NCBI GenBank assembly: GCA_947381945.1
Contig: CANCXM010000012.1
Location: forward strand, 1 to 64,000
Source of the DNA: an uncultured Muribaculaceae bacterium
Lineage (GTDB): Bacteria; Bacteroidota; Bacteroidia; Bacteroidales; Muribaculaceae
Direction of reading: 5' to 3'
Length of the DNA: 64,000 nucleotides
A model generated the notes under the pieces. That model was not told the origin of the DNA. It made no database searches and worked only from the letters and a program-made list of their open reading frames with translations. How positions within the stretch are numbered: the first letter of the stretch is position 1; each line of letters begins with the position of its first letter. Below, in pieces: positions 52,019-60,311 of this stretch. The position numbers and the translations under genes were made by a program.

Positions 52019-53623
52019 CTACGATACTGATTTTATACGCATGACAGCTTCTTCAAATGTATCGCGGTTGACAGCTCGATTCTTCAACTTGTTGCGGTAT
52101 GTATAGATTGTGTAGACCGAATAGTTCAGCATCTGCGCTATGCGTGTGCTCTCCTCAATGCCAAGTCGCATGAACGCGATGATGCGGAGATCGGTGTTGA
52201 GCTTCTCGCCTTCACGCAAGACTATCTGTTCCTCCGGGCGGAGAAGCTTGTTGACCTCCGTCACAAATGTCGGATAGATATGGAGGAAGGCATCATCAAA
52301 CACATCATAGAACTCCTTGGATTGCTCTTCAATGAACTTTCCCTGCTTAGTCAGTTTTAACAGGTCGTCGACTTTTCCGGTGGTAATCTTGCGATTGACC
52401 ATCTTGTTGAACTGATTCAGCTTGTCCATGTAGATTGAACACAGATTAAGGAACTGCGAGATATAGACATCCTTTGTGCTGTTGGCCTCCTCAAGCTTTA
52501 CAGCCATGCGGTTCATCAACCTGTTCTTACGGTGGAGCACATAGAGTGTAATCGCCAGTCCGACCAACAACACAGCCATTATGGCCATGACTATATAGAT
52601 CCTTACATCCGATTTTCTGAGTTCGGCCTTATGGGCACTCTCGATTATAGGGAATATATTCGACGATTGGAGTATCCGGAGAGGAGCATTGCACTCCACC
52701 GCTTCGGACAGTGCTGTCGAAAGATAATCATAGGCATGACGGACATCACCGTTGAGATACATCATGCGGCCAAGTTCCTGCAACGACGACACCTCAAGAG
52801 TGGCACCTTTGGTATCAGCTATAGCCGAACGTGCAAGATAATAGATATAGGCATTATGTTCGCCACTCGCCTTTGAAATATCAGCCAGAAAATGACAGGC
52901 GCGGGCATATAGATTGTCCTCCTCGGGAATACGGTCAAGAAGCAGCAGCAACACAGCTTTCGCCTTGGAATATTGTTGATGAGAGAGAAAATACTCACCT
53001 TGGTTGAGCATGAAGCGTGGCGTACCGTCTTCAAGGAGAGTGAGCAATTTAGCCTGAGCCTCCTGCGACTTCTTCATGTATGGCCCATGAATATCCGGAT
53101 AATTCACATAGTACGAGGCTATGTAGAAATACATCTGCCTTGCAGCATCATAATATTCCTCCAGCAATCCTTCCGGAATGGTCTCCGGGTCAATCGACTC
53201 AAAACGTTTGGATGCCTCCGTTATGAACGCAAGCAACGGGAGATAGGTGGAGGTCCTCAGGTTGAACCGTATACTGACGGAGTCAAGCCCAAGTTTTTCA
53301 GCAAGTTCGTAGCCTTTTGCATAGAAAGTCAGTGCGGAATCGGTATTCAGGACATTATAACTGTCGCCAAGCTGCAAAAGGCAGCCAAGGCGTTCTTCAT
53401 CCGATATGCTTTTCGATGACACGATGTTTTTCAGCGAATCAATCGACGCATGACGCTTGTTTATATATTTATTTCTGCCGGCTAATTCCGCGTCAAGCCG
53501 TTTCAGTATTGATTTCACTTCCTCAGAGCCGATTTCCGTCTTCGAAAAAACCGCTGACGGACATGCAAGCATCATGATTAAGGAAACAAGCAGTAAAATA
53601 TGTCTACGCATTTTACATTGCAT
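52019..53623 (-). CDS. DUF6377-type membrane TPR regulator
   Basis: The 534-residue product has a signal peptide (LLVSLIMMLACPSAVFS), a TPR-like helical extracytoplasmic region (about 40-325), one membrane helix (IYIVMAIMAVLLVGLAITLYV), a coiled coil (LMNRMAVKLEEANSTKDVYI) and a C-terminal DUF6377 domain. That domain starts FLNLCSIYMDKLNQFNKMVN. It ends in a LuxR-like helix-turn-helix (IAFMRLGIEESTRIAQMLNY then YTIYTYRNKLKN). It should sense an outer signal and act on DNA or another cytoplasmic target. It resembles the 29.9-kb gene in plan. The gene is preceded by purT on the same strand, 41 nt away. Confidence 0.85.
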   Translation of the reverse strand: MQCKMRRHILLLVSLIMMLACPSAVFSKTEIGSEEVKSILKRLDAELAGRNKYINKRHASIDSLKNIVSSKSISDEERLGCLLQLGDSYNVLNTDSALTFYAKGYELAEKLGLDSVSIRFNLRTSTYLPLLAFITEASKRFESIDPETIPEGLLEEYYDAARQMYFYIASYYVNYPDIHGPYMKKSQEAQAKLLTLLEDGTPRFMLNQGEYFLSHQQYSKAKAVLLLLLDRIPEEDNLYARACHFLADISKASGEHNAYIYYLARSAIADTKGATLEVSSLQELGRMMYLNGDVRHAYDYLSTALSEAVECNAPLRILQSSNIFPIIESAHKAELRKSDVRIYIVMAIMAVLLVGLAITLYVLHRKNRLMNRMAVKLEEANSTKDVYISQFLNLCSIYMDKLNQFNKMVNRKITTGKVDDLLKLTKQGKFIEEQSKEFYDVFDDAFLHIYPTFVTEVNKLLRPEEQIVLREGEKLNTDLRIIAFMRLGIEESTRIAQMLNYSVYTIYTYRNKLKNRAVNRDTFEEAVMRIKSVS

Positions 53624-53664
53624 CTGATTTAAGGTGGTTAAGGAGATGGAGAAGTGGAAGTGCC

Positions 53665-54849
53665 TTAAAGCACTTCCACATTAAGTTTGCCGTATGCACG
53701 GTCAGCCTTGGCTCGTGCTTCCTCGACGGTATCAGCCGTAGCGAGTATCACAGCCATTCGACGGTGGCCCTTCACCTCAGGCTTTCCGAAGATGCGCATC
53801 TGCACACCGGGTTCCTCAAGAACCTTCTCGATATTGTCCATAACCACCTCACGGCTATCGCCTTCAACAACGACCGCTCTTGATGCCGAAGGACCATAGA
53901 AACGGATTTCGGGGACAGGCAGTCCGGAAAGAGCGCGGGCATGAAGAGCGAATTCGCTCAGTTCCTGAGAAATCATGGTCACCATACCGGTGTCGTGCGG
54001 ACGGGGAGAAACCTCGCTGAAAATCACCTCGTCGCCCTTCACGAAAAGTTCCACGCCGAAGATGCCGTAGCCACCGAGGGCATCGGTCACTTTGCGGGCA
54101 ATCTCCTGAGCCTTGGCTTTCGCTTCAGGAGTCATAGCCTGAGGCTGCCATGAATAACGGTAGTCACCATCAATCTGGATATGGCCGATAGGCTCACAGA
54201 AAGAAGTGCCGGCTACCGAGCGGACAGTCAGAAGAGTAATCTCATAGTCAAAATTAACGAAACCTTCGACAATCACACGTCCGGCACCTGCACGGCCACC
54301 TTCCTGTGCGATTTTCCATGATTTCTCAATGTCATCAACGCTTTTCACGACACTCTGTCCGTGGCCGCTCGACGACATGATAGGCTTGACAACGCAGGGA
54401 ATACCGACTGCTTCAACTGCAGCCTTGAACTCCTCGAAGTCAGAAGCGAAACGATAAGGTGAAGTGGTCACGCCCAACTCCTCGGCAGCAAGACGGCGGA
54501 TGCCCTCACGGTTCATGGTGAGCCAGGCAGCCTTTGCGGTAGGAGTGACATTCTGACCCTTTTCCTCAAGTTCCACAAGAACGGGAGTGGCGATTGCCTC
54601 CACCTCAGGGATGATATTGTCAGGCTTCTCTTCCTCAATCGCTTTTTTGAGCGCCTCCGGGTCAAGCATGTTGAACACCCTGCAACTGTCGGCCACATGC
54701 ATGGCCGGAGCGTTGGCATATTTGTCGCAAGCCACGACCTCAATGCCCATGCGCTGCAGTTCGATCGCGACCTCTTTACCTAATTCTCCACTGCCGAGAA
54801 GCATCGCCTTGCGGCCGCTTCCGGTCCATTTACTTCCTATTTTTGCCAT
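53665..54849 (-). CDS. purT: Formate-dependent phosphoribosylglycinamide formyltransferase (PurT)
   Basis: PurT formylates GAR with formate and ATP, the third step of purine synthesis, without folate. The 394-residue product is an ATP-grasp enzyme: [20 protein letters not shown] at the start, [16 protein letters not shown], the ATP loop [20 protein letters not shown] and the metal/phosphate site [17 protein letters not shown]. The use of formate suits fermentative anaerobes. A -7 element lies 77 nt upstream. Confidence 0.96.
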   Translation of the reverse strand: MAKIGSKWTGSGRKAMLLGSGELGKEVAIELQRMGIEVVACDKYANAPAMHVADSCRVFNMLDPEALKKAIEEEKPDNIIPEVEAIATPVLVELEEKGQNVTPTAKAAWLTMNREGIRRLAAEELGVTTSPYRFASDFEEFKAAVEAVGIPCVVKPIMSSSGHGQSVVKSVDDIEKSWKIAQEGGRAGAGRVIVEGFVNFDYEITLLTVRSVAGTSFCEPIGHIQIDGDYRYSWQPQAMTPEAKAKAQEIARKVTDALGGYGIFGVELFVKGDEVIFSEVSPRPHDTGMVTMISQELSEFALHARALSGLPVPEIRFYGPSASRAVVVEGDSREVVMDNIEKVLEEPGVQMRIFGKPEVKGHRRMAVILATADTVEEARAKADRAYGKLNVEVL

Positions 54850-54925
54850 CAGTAATTAATGAAAATGATTGGTTTTGACAATTCAGCGGCTTAAATCGGG
54901 GAACATAAGCACACTCACTGAAGCG

Positions 54926-54933
54926 CAAAATTA
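54926..54933 (-). promoter_or_regulatory. purT promoter, -7 element TAATTTTG
   Basis: TAATTTTG on the minus strand lies 76 nt before the purT ATG in the divergent gap to tpiA. Confidence 0.58.
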
Positions 54934-55050
54934 AGAATTTTTTTCCAAGTAACCGCAAGGGGACATGAAAATGACCTAAAATCGTCACAATTCACAACCG
55001 ACTGTAAAGATTTAGAAGTCGCATTGGTTGAATAATTCAATATAAATAGT

Positions 55051-55058
55051 TAATTTTG
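55051..55058 (+). promoter_or_regulatory. tpiA promoter, -7 element TAATTTTG
   Basis: TAATTTTG lies 39 nt before the tpiA ATG, with TTG 19 nt upstream (55029-55031) as -33. Confidence 0.65.
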
Positions 55059-55097
55059 CCCACGAATTTTCAAAAAACCACATTAATTAAGGTAAAA

Positions 55098-55853
55098 ATG
55101 AGAAAGAATATCGTAGCAGGCAACTGGAAGATGAACACCACCCTGCCCGAAGGCATCAAGCTTGCCGAGGAAGTGAACGCCGCTCTTGAAGGTGCAACCC
55201 CCAAATGCGACGTAGTTATCTGTGTTCCTTTCACACACCTCGCTTCAATCAACAACGTAATCAACAAAAACAAACTCGGTCTCGGTGCAGAAAACTGCGC
55301 AGACCACCGTTCAGGCGCTTACACCGGTGAAGTTTCAGCTCCCATGGTAGCATCAACCGGTGCAACATACGTCATCCTCGGTCACTCCGAGCGTCGTCAG
55401 TATTACAACGAGACTTCAGAAACCCTCCGCGAGAAAGTACGCCTTGCCCTTGACAACGGTCTTACTCCCATTTTCTGCATCGGCGAAGTTCTCGAACAGC
55501 GCGAGGACGGCAGCTACTTCGACGTGGTGAAAGCCCAGCTCGAAGAAGGCCTCTTCAACCTCAGCGCAGAGGAATTCGGCAAAATCGTCATCGCCTACGA
55601 ACCCGTATGGGCAATCGGCACAGGCAAGACTGCAACCGATGACCAGGCTCAGGAAATCCACGCCTTCATCCGCAAGACAATCGCTGACAAGTATGGCGCA
55701 GAAGTTGCGGACAACACCTCAATCCTCTACGGTGGCAGCTGCAAGCCCTCAAACGCCGCACAGCTCTTCGCCAAGCCCGACGTTGACGGTGGTCTCATCG
55801 GTGGCGCCGCTCTCGAGGCCGCATCTTTCATGGGCATCGTGAACGCATTCTAA
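55098..55853 (+). CDS. tpiA: Triose-phosphate isomerase
   Basis: TpiA interconverts dihydroxyacetone phosphate and glyceraldehyde 3-phosphate. The 251-residue product has the catalytic Lys in AGNWKMN, His in [12 protein letters not shown], Glu in [15 protein letters not shown] with the flexible loop 6, and the phosphate motifs [15 protein letters not shown] and GGLIGGAAL. The ATG at 55098 gives the standard [13 protein letters not shown] start; the frame upstream crosses the promoter. Codon use appears highly optimised, as expected for a glycolytic gene. Confidence 0.97.
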   Translation: MRKNIVAGNWKMNTTLPEGIKLAEEVNAALEGATPKCDVVICVPFTHLASINNVINKNKLGLGAENCADHRSGAYTGEVSAPMVASTGATYVILGHSERRQYYNETSETLREKVRLALDNGLTPIFCIGEVLEQREDGSYFDVVKAQLEEGLFNLSAEEFGKIVIAYEPVWAIGTGKTATDDQAQEIHAFIRKTIADKYGAEVADNTSILYGGSCKPSNAAQLFAKPDVDGGLIGGAALEAASFMGIVNAF

Positions 55854-55879
55854 TCCGCGAGACAGACAAAAAAATACCG

Positions 55880-55938
55880 ATCCCCGCGCGGTCTTCGCCA
55901 AAGCCGTCAAGCCAATGCGCCATCCGCGCGGGGATTTC
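55880..55938 (+). terminator. tpiA intrinsic terminator
   Basis: Perfect GC-rich 12-bp arms (ATCCCCGCGCGG at 55880-55891, complement at 55924-55935) lie 26 nt after the stop, followed by TTTCCC. Confidence 0.75.
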
Positions 55939-56034
55939 CCAATCAATCCGCCACTCTCCCCTACCGGAGATCAATCCTCTCCAGAACTACAGACAACAAA
56001 TCCAACCCTTTCACTCACACACCAGACTTTTTTC

Positions 56035-56520
56035 ATGAAATCATTCGTCTTACCACTGATGCTGCTTTCTCTTTCACCTTTGGCAAAGGCCGAAACTGAA
56101 ATAGTCACCATCGTGGACCATATCACCGGCGGCAACTCCAACGTCGTAAACCAGCCTGAAAAGATGCTCAAACGACTCATGCCAGTAGCCGCTCCGGCAG
56201 AAGAGGAAAAGGAGAAAGAAAAAGAAGAGGTGGCCCGCCCGGTCAACGGCCGCATGGCAGGCTATCGCGTCCAGGTGTTCAGTGACAACAACGCGCGCAC
56301 CGCCAAAAACGAAGCGCGCTCAAAGCAGCGTGTCATATCCTCACGCTTCCCGAACTACCAGACCTACGTCATGTACACTTCGCCCTACTGGCGCCTCAAA
56401 GTCGGAGACTTCAAGACGCAAAGGGAAGCCAACGCAGCCGCAGAGGAATTGCGTAAGGCATTCCCATCCTACAGCAAAGAAATCCGCGTTGTGCGCGACC
56501 GTGTGAACGTTCATGAATAA
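56035..56520 (+). CDS. Exported SPOR-domain protein
   Basis: The 161-residue product has a signal peptide (FVLPLMLLSLSPLAKA), a short acidic/basic linker (PAEEEKEKEKEEVARPVNGR) and a C-terminal SPOR domain. The domain reads AGYRVQVFSDNNARTAKNEA, then YVMYTSPYWRLKVGDFKTQR and FPSYSKEIRVVRD. SPOR domains bind denuded glycan at division sites. The open frame to 55915 runs through the tpiA terminator, so MKSFVLP at 56035 was chosen. folE follows 53 nt later. Confidence 0.87.
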   Translation: MKSFVLPLMLLSLSPLAKAETEIVTIVDHITGGNSNVVNQPEKMLKRLMPVAAPAEEEKEKEKEEVARPVNGRMAGYRVQVFSDNNARTAKNEARSKQRVISSRFPNYQTYVMYTSPYWRLKVGDFKTQREANAAAEELRKAFPSYSKEIRVVRDRVNVHE

Positions 56521-56573
56521 ACTAACAGCCGTCGAGATAACCGACGCAAGAGGTCAATCTAAAAAATATCAAA

Positions 56574-57149
56574 GTGAGAGAACTTAGCGAAGACACCATC
56601 AGGGAAATAGCAGGCCACTACGAGGCCATCATCCGCCTTCTTGGAGAAGACGTGACGCGCGAAGGACTTGTCAAGACACCCATGCGCGCGGCAAAAGCCA
56701 TGGCCTACGTCACAAGAGGCTATCGTCAGGATGCCGACGAACTGATCAACGGTGCTATATTTTCACACGAAGGCTCACGCATGGTCATAGTAAAGGACAT
56801 TGAATTTTACTCTCTGTGCGAGCATCATATACTTCCATTTTTCGGGAAAGTATCCATCGGATATATACCCGACGGCAAAACCATAGGTCTAAGCAAGCTT
56901 GCAAGGCTTGTTGATTTCTATGCGCGCCGATTGCAGGTCCAGGAACGCATGACCGCACAGATTTGCAAAATCGTCATGGAAAAACTTGGCGCTAAGGGTG
57001 TAATTGTAGCATGTACGGGCGAACATCTCTGCATGAAAATGCGCGGTGTTGAAAAGCAAGCCTCAGCCACTACGACTATTGAAACCGCGGGAGTGTTTGA
57101 CGACTCCCCTGCCCTCAGAGAAGAATTCTTCAACACACTGGCCCACTGA
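56574..57149 (+). CDS. folE: GTP cyclohydrolase I (FolE)
   Basis: FolE turns GTP into dihydroneopterin triphosphate, the first step of folate or pterin synthesis. The 191-residue product has the zinc ligands in FYSLCEHHILPFFGKVSIGY and ACTGEHLCMKMRG and the substrate motif DGKTIGLSKLARLVDFYARR. The start is GTG; no in-frame ATG lies between the upstream TAA and a point too far inside. It may share the SPOR transcript. A strong T-tract terminator follows. Confidence 0.95.
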   Translation: MRELSEDTIREIAGHYEAIIRLLGEDVTREGLVKTPMRAAKAMAYVTRGYRQDADELINGAIFSHEGSRMVIVKDIEFYSLCEHHILPFFGKVSIGYIPDGKTIGLSKLARLVDFYARRLQVQERMTAQICKIVMEKLGAKGVIVACTGEHLCMKMRGVEKQASATTTIETAGVFDDSPALREEFFNTLAH

Positions 57150-57183
57150 GAATTCTGAAGGCAATAAAAAACGACACAAAAAA

Positions 57184-57238
57184 ACGGAAAGGCTTCGCGA
57201 CAGTTGCATCACTGCGGAAATGCCTTTCCGTCTTTTTT
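57184..57238 (+). terminator. folE rho-independent terminator
   Basis: ACGGAAAGGC (57184-57193) pairs with GCCTTTCCGT (57222-57231) and is followed by six Ts (57233-57238), 35 nt after the folE stop. Confidence 0.82.
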
Positions 57239-57292
57239 AATATCGTTTTTGTTTTTATTCCGGGGGGCTTACGTATAGTCCGGGCCGCCGTC

Positions 57293-57895
57293 CTACAGCT
57301 TGCCCATATCAGACTTTATATCCTCCAATTTCACAAGATTCGACACGATTGCATAGATTGTAAGACCGGCAGGCGTGTGGATATGCAGTTTTGAGGCGAT
57401 ATTGCGTCGATGGGTCATCACTGTGTTCACCGACACATTCATTTCGGATGCTATCTCCTTATTGGAAAAGCCCTTGACTATGCCGACAATAACCTCCTTC
57501 TCACGGGGACTGAGGTCTTTTCCTTTGTCATCATCCTCATCGTTACGGATATTGCGTCTGACAGTCTCAACAATTGTATCGACAGAATCATAGACCGAGA
57601 TGGTATCGTCAAACCATCGCAGCAGCTCCTTCGGCATCTGCTGCGACAAAACAGCTATTATCTTTACCGGTGGAGACGATGGGCTTTTGAAAGCATCCCA
57701 TCTCACAGGAGAGACAGGATCGACAATCAGCAACGATGGACGTATACGTGCCAAATCCTCAAGGTATGACTCGTTGCGCAATTCAGCCACCGAACACGGC
57801 AAATCAGGAATCGAACGAAGAATCGACGTAATGCCGGCTGAAGTCAGAGCCGATGGCATCATTATCGCGATGGAAACGTGGCGCATCACAAACAA
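57293..57895 (-). CDS. LuxR-type response-regulator-like protein
   Basis: The 200-residue product has a receiver-like N-terminus that appears degenerate: it lacks a clear phospho-acceptor context, although LLIVDPVSPVRW may hold an Asp at the right place. The C-terminal LuxR helix-turn-helix is full: LSPREKEVIVGIVKGFSNKE, IASEMNVSVNTVMTHRRNIA, SKLHIHTPAGLTIYAI. It starts 5 nt after the hemerythrin-like gene and shares its transcript. No histidine kinase lies nearby. It may regulate the operon in response to nitric oxide or oxygen. The ATG three codons inside is also possible. Confidence 0.88.
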   Translation of the reverse strand: MFVMRHVSIAIMMPSALTSAGITSILRSIPDLPCSVAELRNESYLEDLARIRPSLLIVDPVSPVRWDAFKSPSSPPVKIIAVLSQQMPKELLRWFDDTISVYDSVDTIVETVRRNIRNDEDDDKGKDLSPREKEVIVGIVKGFSNKEIASEMNVSVNTVMTHRRNIASKLHIHTPAGLTIYAIVSNLVKLEDIKSDMGKL

Positions 57896-57900
57896 ATCAT

Positions 57901-58590
57901 TTAATTCCGATTTTGATTTTCTATCCGCGAAATCAACGGCACGAGGATGTCGTTTTCAATCCTTGCATGAGACTTCAGATCCTCTTCACAATTATAGATG
58001 TCGGCAAGGGCGTCATACATTCTGAATGGCATGGAAGTGGAGTAGTAGCGCAGAATTATGTTTTTCAATTCCGAGAGTTTCTCCTCGATTTCGTCGTCGT
58101 GATGGCGGCGGAAGATGTCAATCCTGTAGTCCGACGTATTGCCATCGGAAAGGCTGCGGACGTATGGAAACACCACATTCTCCTCGTAGTTGAAATGGTT
58201 TTTCACGAGGGTTGTGTAGTCATCAAAAAACTTGACGATTATAGGGTTGATATCCTCATGTCCCGCATCGAGCGCCGCTATGAGATTGGCACGGATGTGC
58301 GGGAGTTTATAGGAAAGATAATAATCATGGGAATTGTGCAGGAAATAGACTATATCGGCAGGGCTGACACCCGGGAGCGCAGTTGAATCTATTCCATTGC
58401 CAAGAAGGAAGTTGATAATGAGGATAAAAGCATCGGTATGAATGCCGGATTCCTCACATAGCTCCCCGATGGTTTTCTGACCGAATCCGAGCGGGAGGGA
58501 AAAACGGCTAAGGACAGTGAGGACGTTGTAGTCATAGTCTATCAGATCGACCACACTGTCCCTTGCTGTGAAAAGTCGGTTCAGTCTCAC
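57901..58590 (-). CDS. Hemerythrin-domain protein, RIC/ScdA-like
   Basis: The 229-residue product has an N-terminal region (about 1-70) similar in outline to the ScdA/DUF542 domain (SVVDLIDYDYNVLTVLSRFS then TIGELCEESG), but without its Cys-Cys pair. The hemerythrin domain supplies di-iron ligands in HNSHDYYLSYKLPHI, FDDYTTLVKNHFNYEENVVF, RRHHDDEIEEKL and LKSHARIENDILVPL. Proteins like this repair iron-sulfur clusters or bind nitric oxide and oxygen. It overlaps DUF5606 by ATGA and is followed by the LuxR gene, forming a three-gene stress operon. Confidence 0.88.
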   Translation of the reverse strand: MRLNRLFTARDSVVDLIDYDYNVLTVLSRFSLPLGFGQKTIGELCEESGIHTDAFILIINFLLGNGIDSTALPGVSPADIVYFLHNSHDYYLSYKLPHIRANLIAALDAGHEDINPIIVKFFDDYTTLVKNHFNYEENVVFPYVRSLSDGNTSDYRIDIFRRHHDDEIEEKLSELKNIILRYYSTSMPFRMYDALADIYNCEEDLKSHARIENDILVPLISRIENQNRN

Positions 58591-59030
58591 TTCTGCTCGC
58601 TTTCAGGGGCTGTTTCGGGTTCTTCCGCAGGAGCGTCATCCTTGTCGGCAAACTCTGTGATGCCGCCTTCAATAAGCTGATTGTACCATGTGAGGAGCTT
58701 CTTGATATCGGAAGTATAGACGCGCTCACGGTCAAAATCGGGGAGGATTTCAGCGAAATACTCGCGGACAGCCTCATCGTTGCCAATAGCCTTGATGTCG
58801 ACAGGAGCACCGTTGGCTTTCTTCTTCACGCTTTCAAGCACGGTTGTGAGGGGGATATCATCCTCTACGGTGTAGATTGAAATGTCGCCGAGGGAAATCA
58901 CCTTGTCATGAGCGTAGGCGGGTGTACGTTTTCCTGTGGTGATTGACTCTACGATGAGCATGTTTTTACCACGGTTGACAAGACGGAAAAGGCCTGGACG
59001 GCCGGATATTGAAAGAATGGTTTTGAGCAT
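58587..59030 (-). CDS. DUF5606 protein
   Basis: The 147-residue product begins MLKTILSISGRPGLFRLVNR with a basic first part and ILVES-type SMR fold (MLIVESITTGKRTPAYAHDK). The middle contains VREYFAEILPDFDRERVYTS and the end is an acidic tail (FADKDDAPAEEPETAPESEQ). This matches DUF5606, a conserved Bacteroidota family of unknown function. It is the first gene of the operon and is followed by the hemerythrin gene. Confidence 0.87.
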   Translation of the reverse strand: MLKTILSISGRPGLFRLVNRGKNMLIVESITTGKRTPAYAHDKVISLGDISIYTVEDDIPLTTVLESVKKKANGAPVDIKAIGNDEAVREYFAEILPDFDRERVYTSDIKKLLTWYNQLIEGGITEFADKDDAPAEEPETAPESEQK

Positions 59031-59073
59031 GGTGTCGATAAGTAAATTTAAGTTTCTTATTTTTTTGCAGCGA

Positions 59074-59081
59074 CAAAGATA
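59074..59081 (-). promoter_or_regulatory. -7 element TATCTTTG of the DUF5606-hemerythrin-LuxR operon
   Basis: TATCTTTG on the minus strand lies 43 nt before the DUF5606 ATG, 6 nt from the end of the palindromic repeat, which therefore occupies its -33 region. Confidence 0.58.
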
Positions 59082-59087
59082 CGAATT

Positions 59088-59256
59088 TTATAGGTCCCGC
59101 ACAAAGTATTTGTGCATTTTGATGAATATCTTTCGCGCGTATGCTCCCCCGCTCATCTCTCATGTGGGGTATACCACACTCACTCTTCGCGAGCGACCAT
59201 ACACATCAAAATCTCATCCCTGAAAAATGCACAAATACTTTGTGCGGGACCTATAA
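59088..59256. mobile_element. 169-bp palindromic element with perfect 33-bp terminal inverted repeats
   Basis: The ends, 59088-59120 and 59224-59256, are perfect 33-bp inverted copies beginning TTATAGGTCCCGCACAAAG. The interior of about 100 bp has no coding potential but includes the partial palindrome GTGGGGTATACCACAC. It has no transposase. It resembles a MITE and differs in sequence from the 42-kb element. It lies directly upstream of the DUF5606 operon promoter and downstream of the ion-channel gene. Confidence 0.72.
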
Positions 59257-59320
59257 GAGCCTGTTCAAAATTTTATTTCAAGCGCCATGCCTAAATTGCA
59301 TAAATTTTCGTTTGAGACCA

Positions 59321-60100
59321 TCAATTGGTTTTATTGCCGGACTGCGCCGCTGCAGCAGGACCGCTTGGCTGCGACGGTTTTCCTGCAGCCGTAGCCGATG
59401 ATGTGTCACCGTCGGACGATGAAACCTGTCCGGCATAGCTGTCGGTCAGAAAGACGGTGAATATCGGGAAGAAAATCAATCCCATAGCTGAAAGCATCAC
59501 ACCAAGCACCCGACCTGTGACAGTGACGGCATGGATAGAGCATCCGGCAGTGGTAAGGCTCATGATTGACCATAGAAGCGACGACCAGTAGTCGGGGACA
59601 AGTGGATTGGCTGCGTGTTCCGACACAAAAAATGTCAGGGAGCAGAAATAGACAGCGACAATAAGGACTGTCATATAGGTCATCAACATATTCTTTGCCC
59701 AACGCGTCGATGCAGTGAAACCGGTGACAATTGTGAACACGTAAGCGGTGCGTATCATCGGGACAAAACGGAGTATGTATTGCACATGCTCGTCAATCTT
59801 TATGTCGAAATGATGTATGATGTTGAGATACGGAATCAATATGAGCAGAAAAAGGATATGATTCAAGAAATAATGCCACCGTCTCGGCGCGAAACTCATC
59901 TCGATAAAAACATCAGCGATGAAAAACAGACAACACCAGAACTGCACACGGAGATAGGTCTCGTCGGCCAGAAACGAGACATTGCGGAGGGTGTCGAGAG
60001 TTATCAAGGTAATGAGAAGTATAGAAAGTATAATCACGCCGAAGTGCATGACCCTCATTATCCTCAGACGATCTTTGCTTAGTGGAATTTGCTTGTACAT
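59321..60100 (-). CDS. Ion-channel-like membrane protein with atypical filter
   Basis: The product is 259 residues from the ATG at 60100; a longer frame from 60136 is possible. It has about five to six membrane helices (for example MHFGVIILSILLITLITLDT and LGVMLSAMGLIFFPIFTVFL) and the pore-loop plan of two-helix potassium channels after a voltage-sensor-like part. The filter position reads SLTTAGCSIHAVT instead of TVGYGD, so potassium selectivity cannot be assumed. A Ser/Ala/Pro-rich soluble tail follows (SSDGDTSSATAAGKPSQPSG). The function is uncertain. Confidence 0.72.
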   Translation of the reverse strand: MYKQIPLSKDRLRIMRVMHFGVIILSILLITLITLDTLRNVSFLADETYLRVQFWCCLFFIADVFIEMSFAPRRWHYFLNHILFLLILIPYLNIIHHFDIKIDEHVQYILRFVPMIRTAYVFTIVTGFTASTRWAKNMLMTYMTVLIVAVYFCSLTFFVSEHAANPLVPDYWSSLLWSIMSLTTAGCSIHAVTVTGRVLGVMLSAMGLIFFPIFTVFLTDSYAGQVSSSDGDTSSATAAGKPSQPSGPAAAAQSGNKTN

Positions 60101-60311
60101 TGAGAAGAAAACAAATAGTTGACGTTGGGTTGACACAGGCTTTGCAGCATGTATCTGTTTAACACTTTTACGTCAAAGATTGTTGCGGTTTGAATTTTAA
60201 TGATAAGTTGAAACTGGCTTTCCCGAATCTGCCGGGAAGAGAAACGATGTTTGCATAACAGTCAACAGAATCCGCCGGAAGAGCCTTGCGGATCTGCACA
60301 GTAATCAGGGA

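Noticed and set aside
58966..59294. Open frames on both strands sharing NAQILCAGPI
   Set aside because: The shared peptide is only the translation of the two identical terminal inverted repeats of the 59-kb element.
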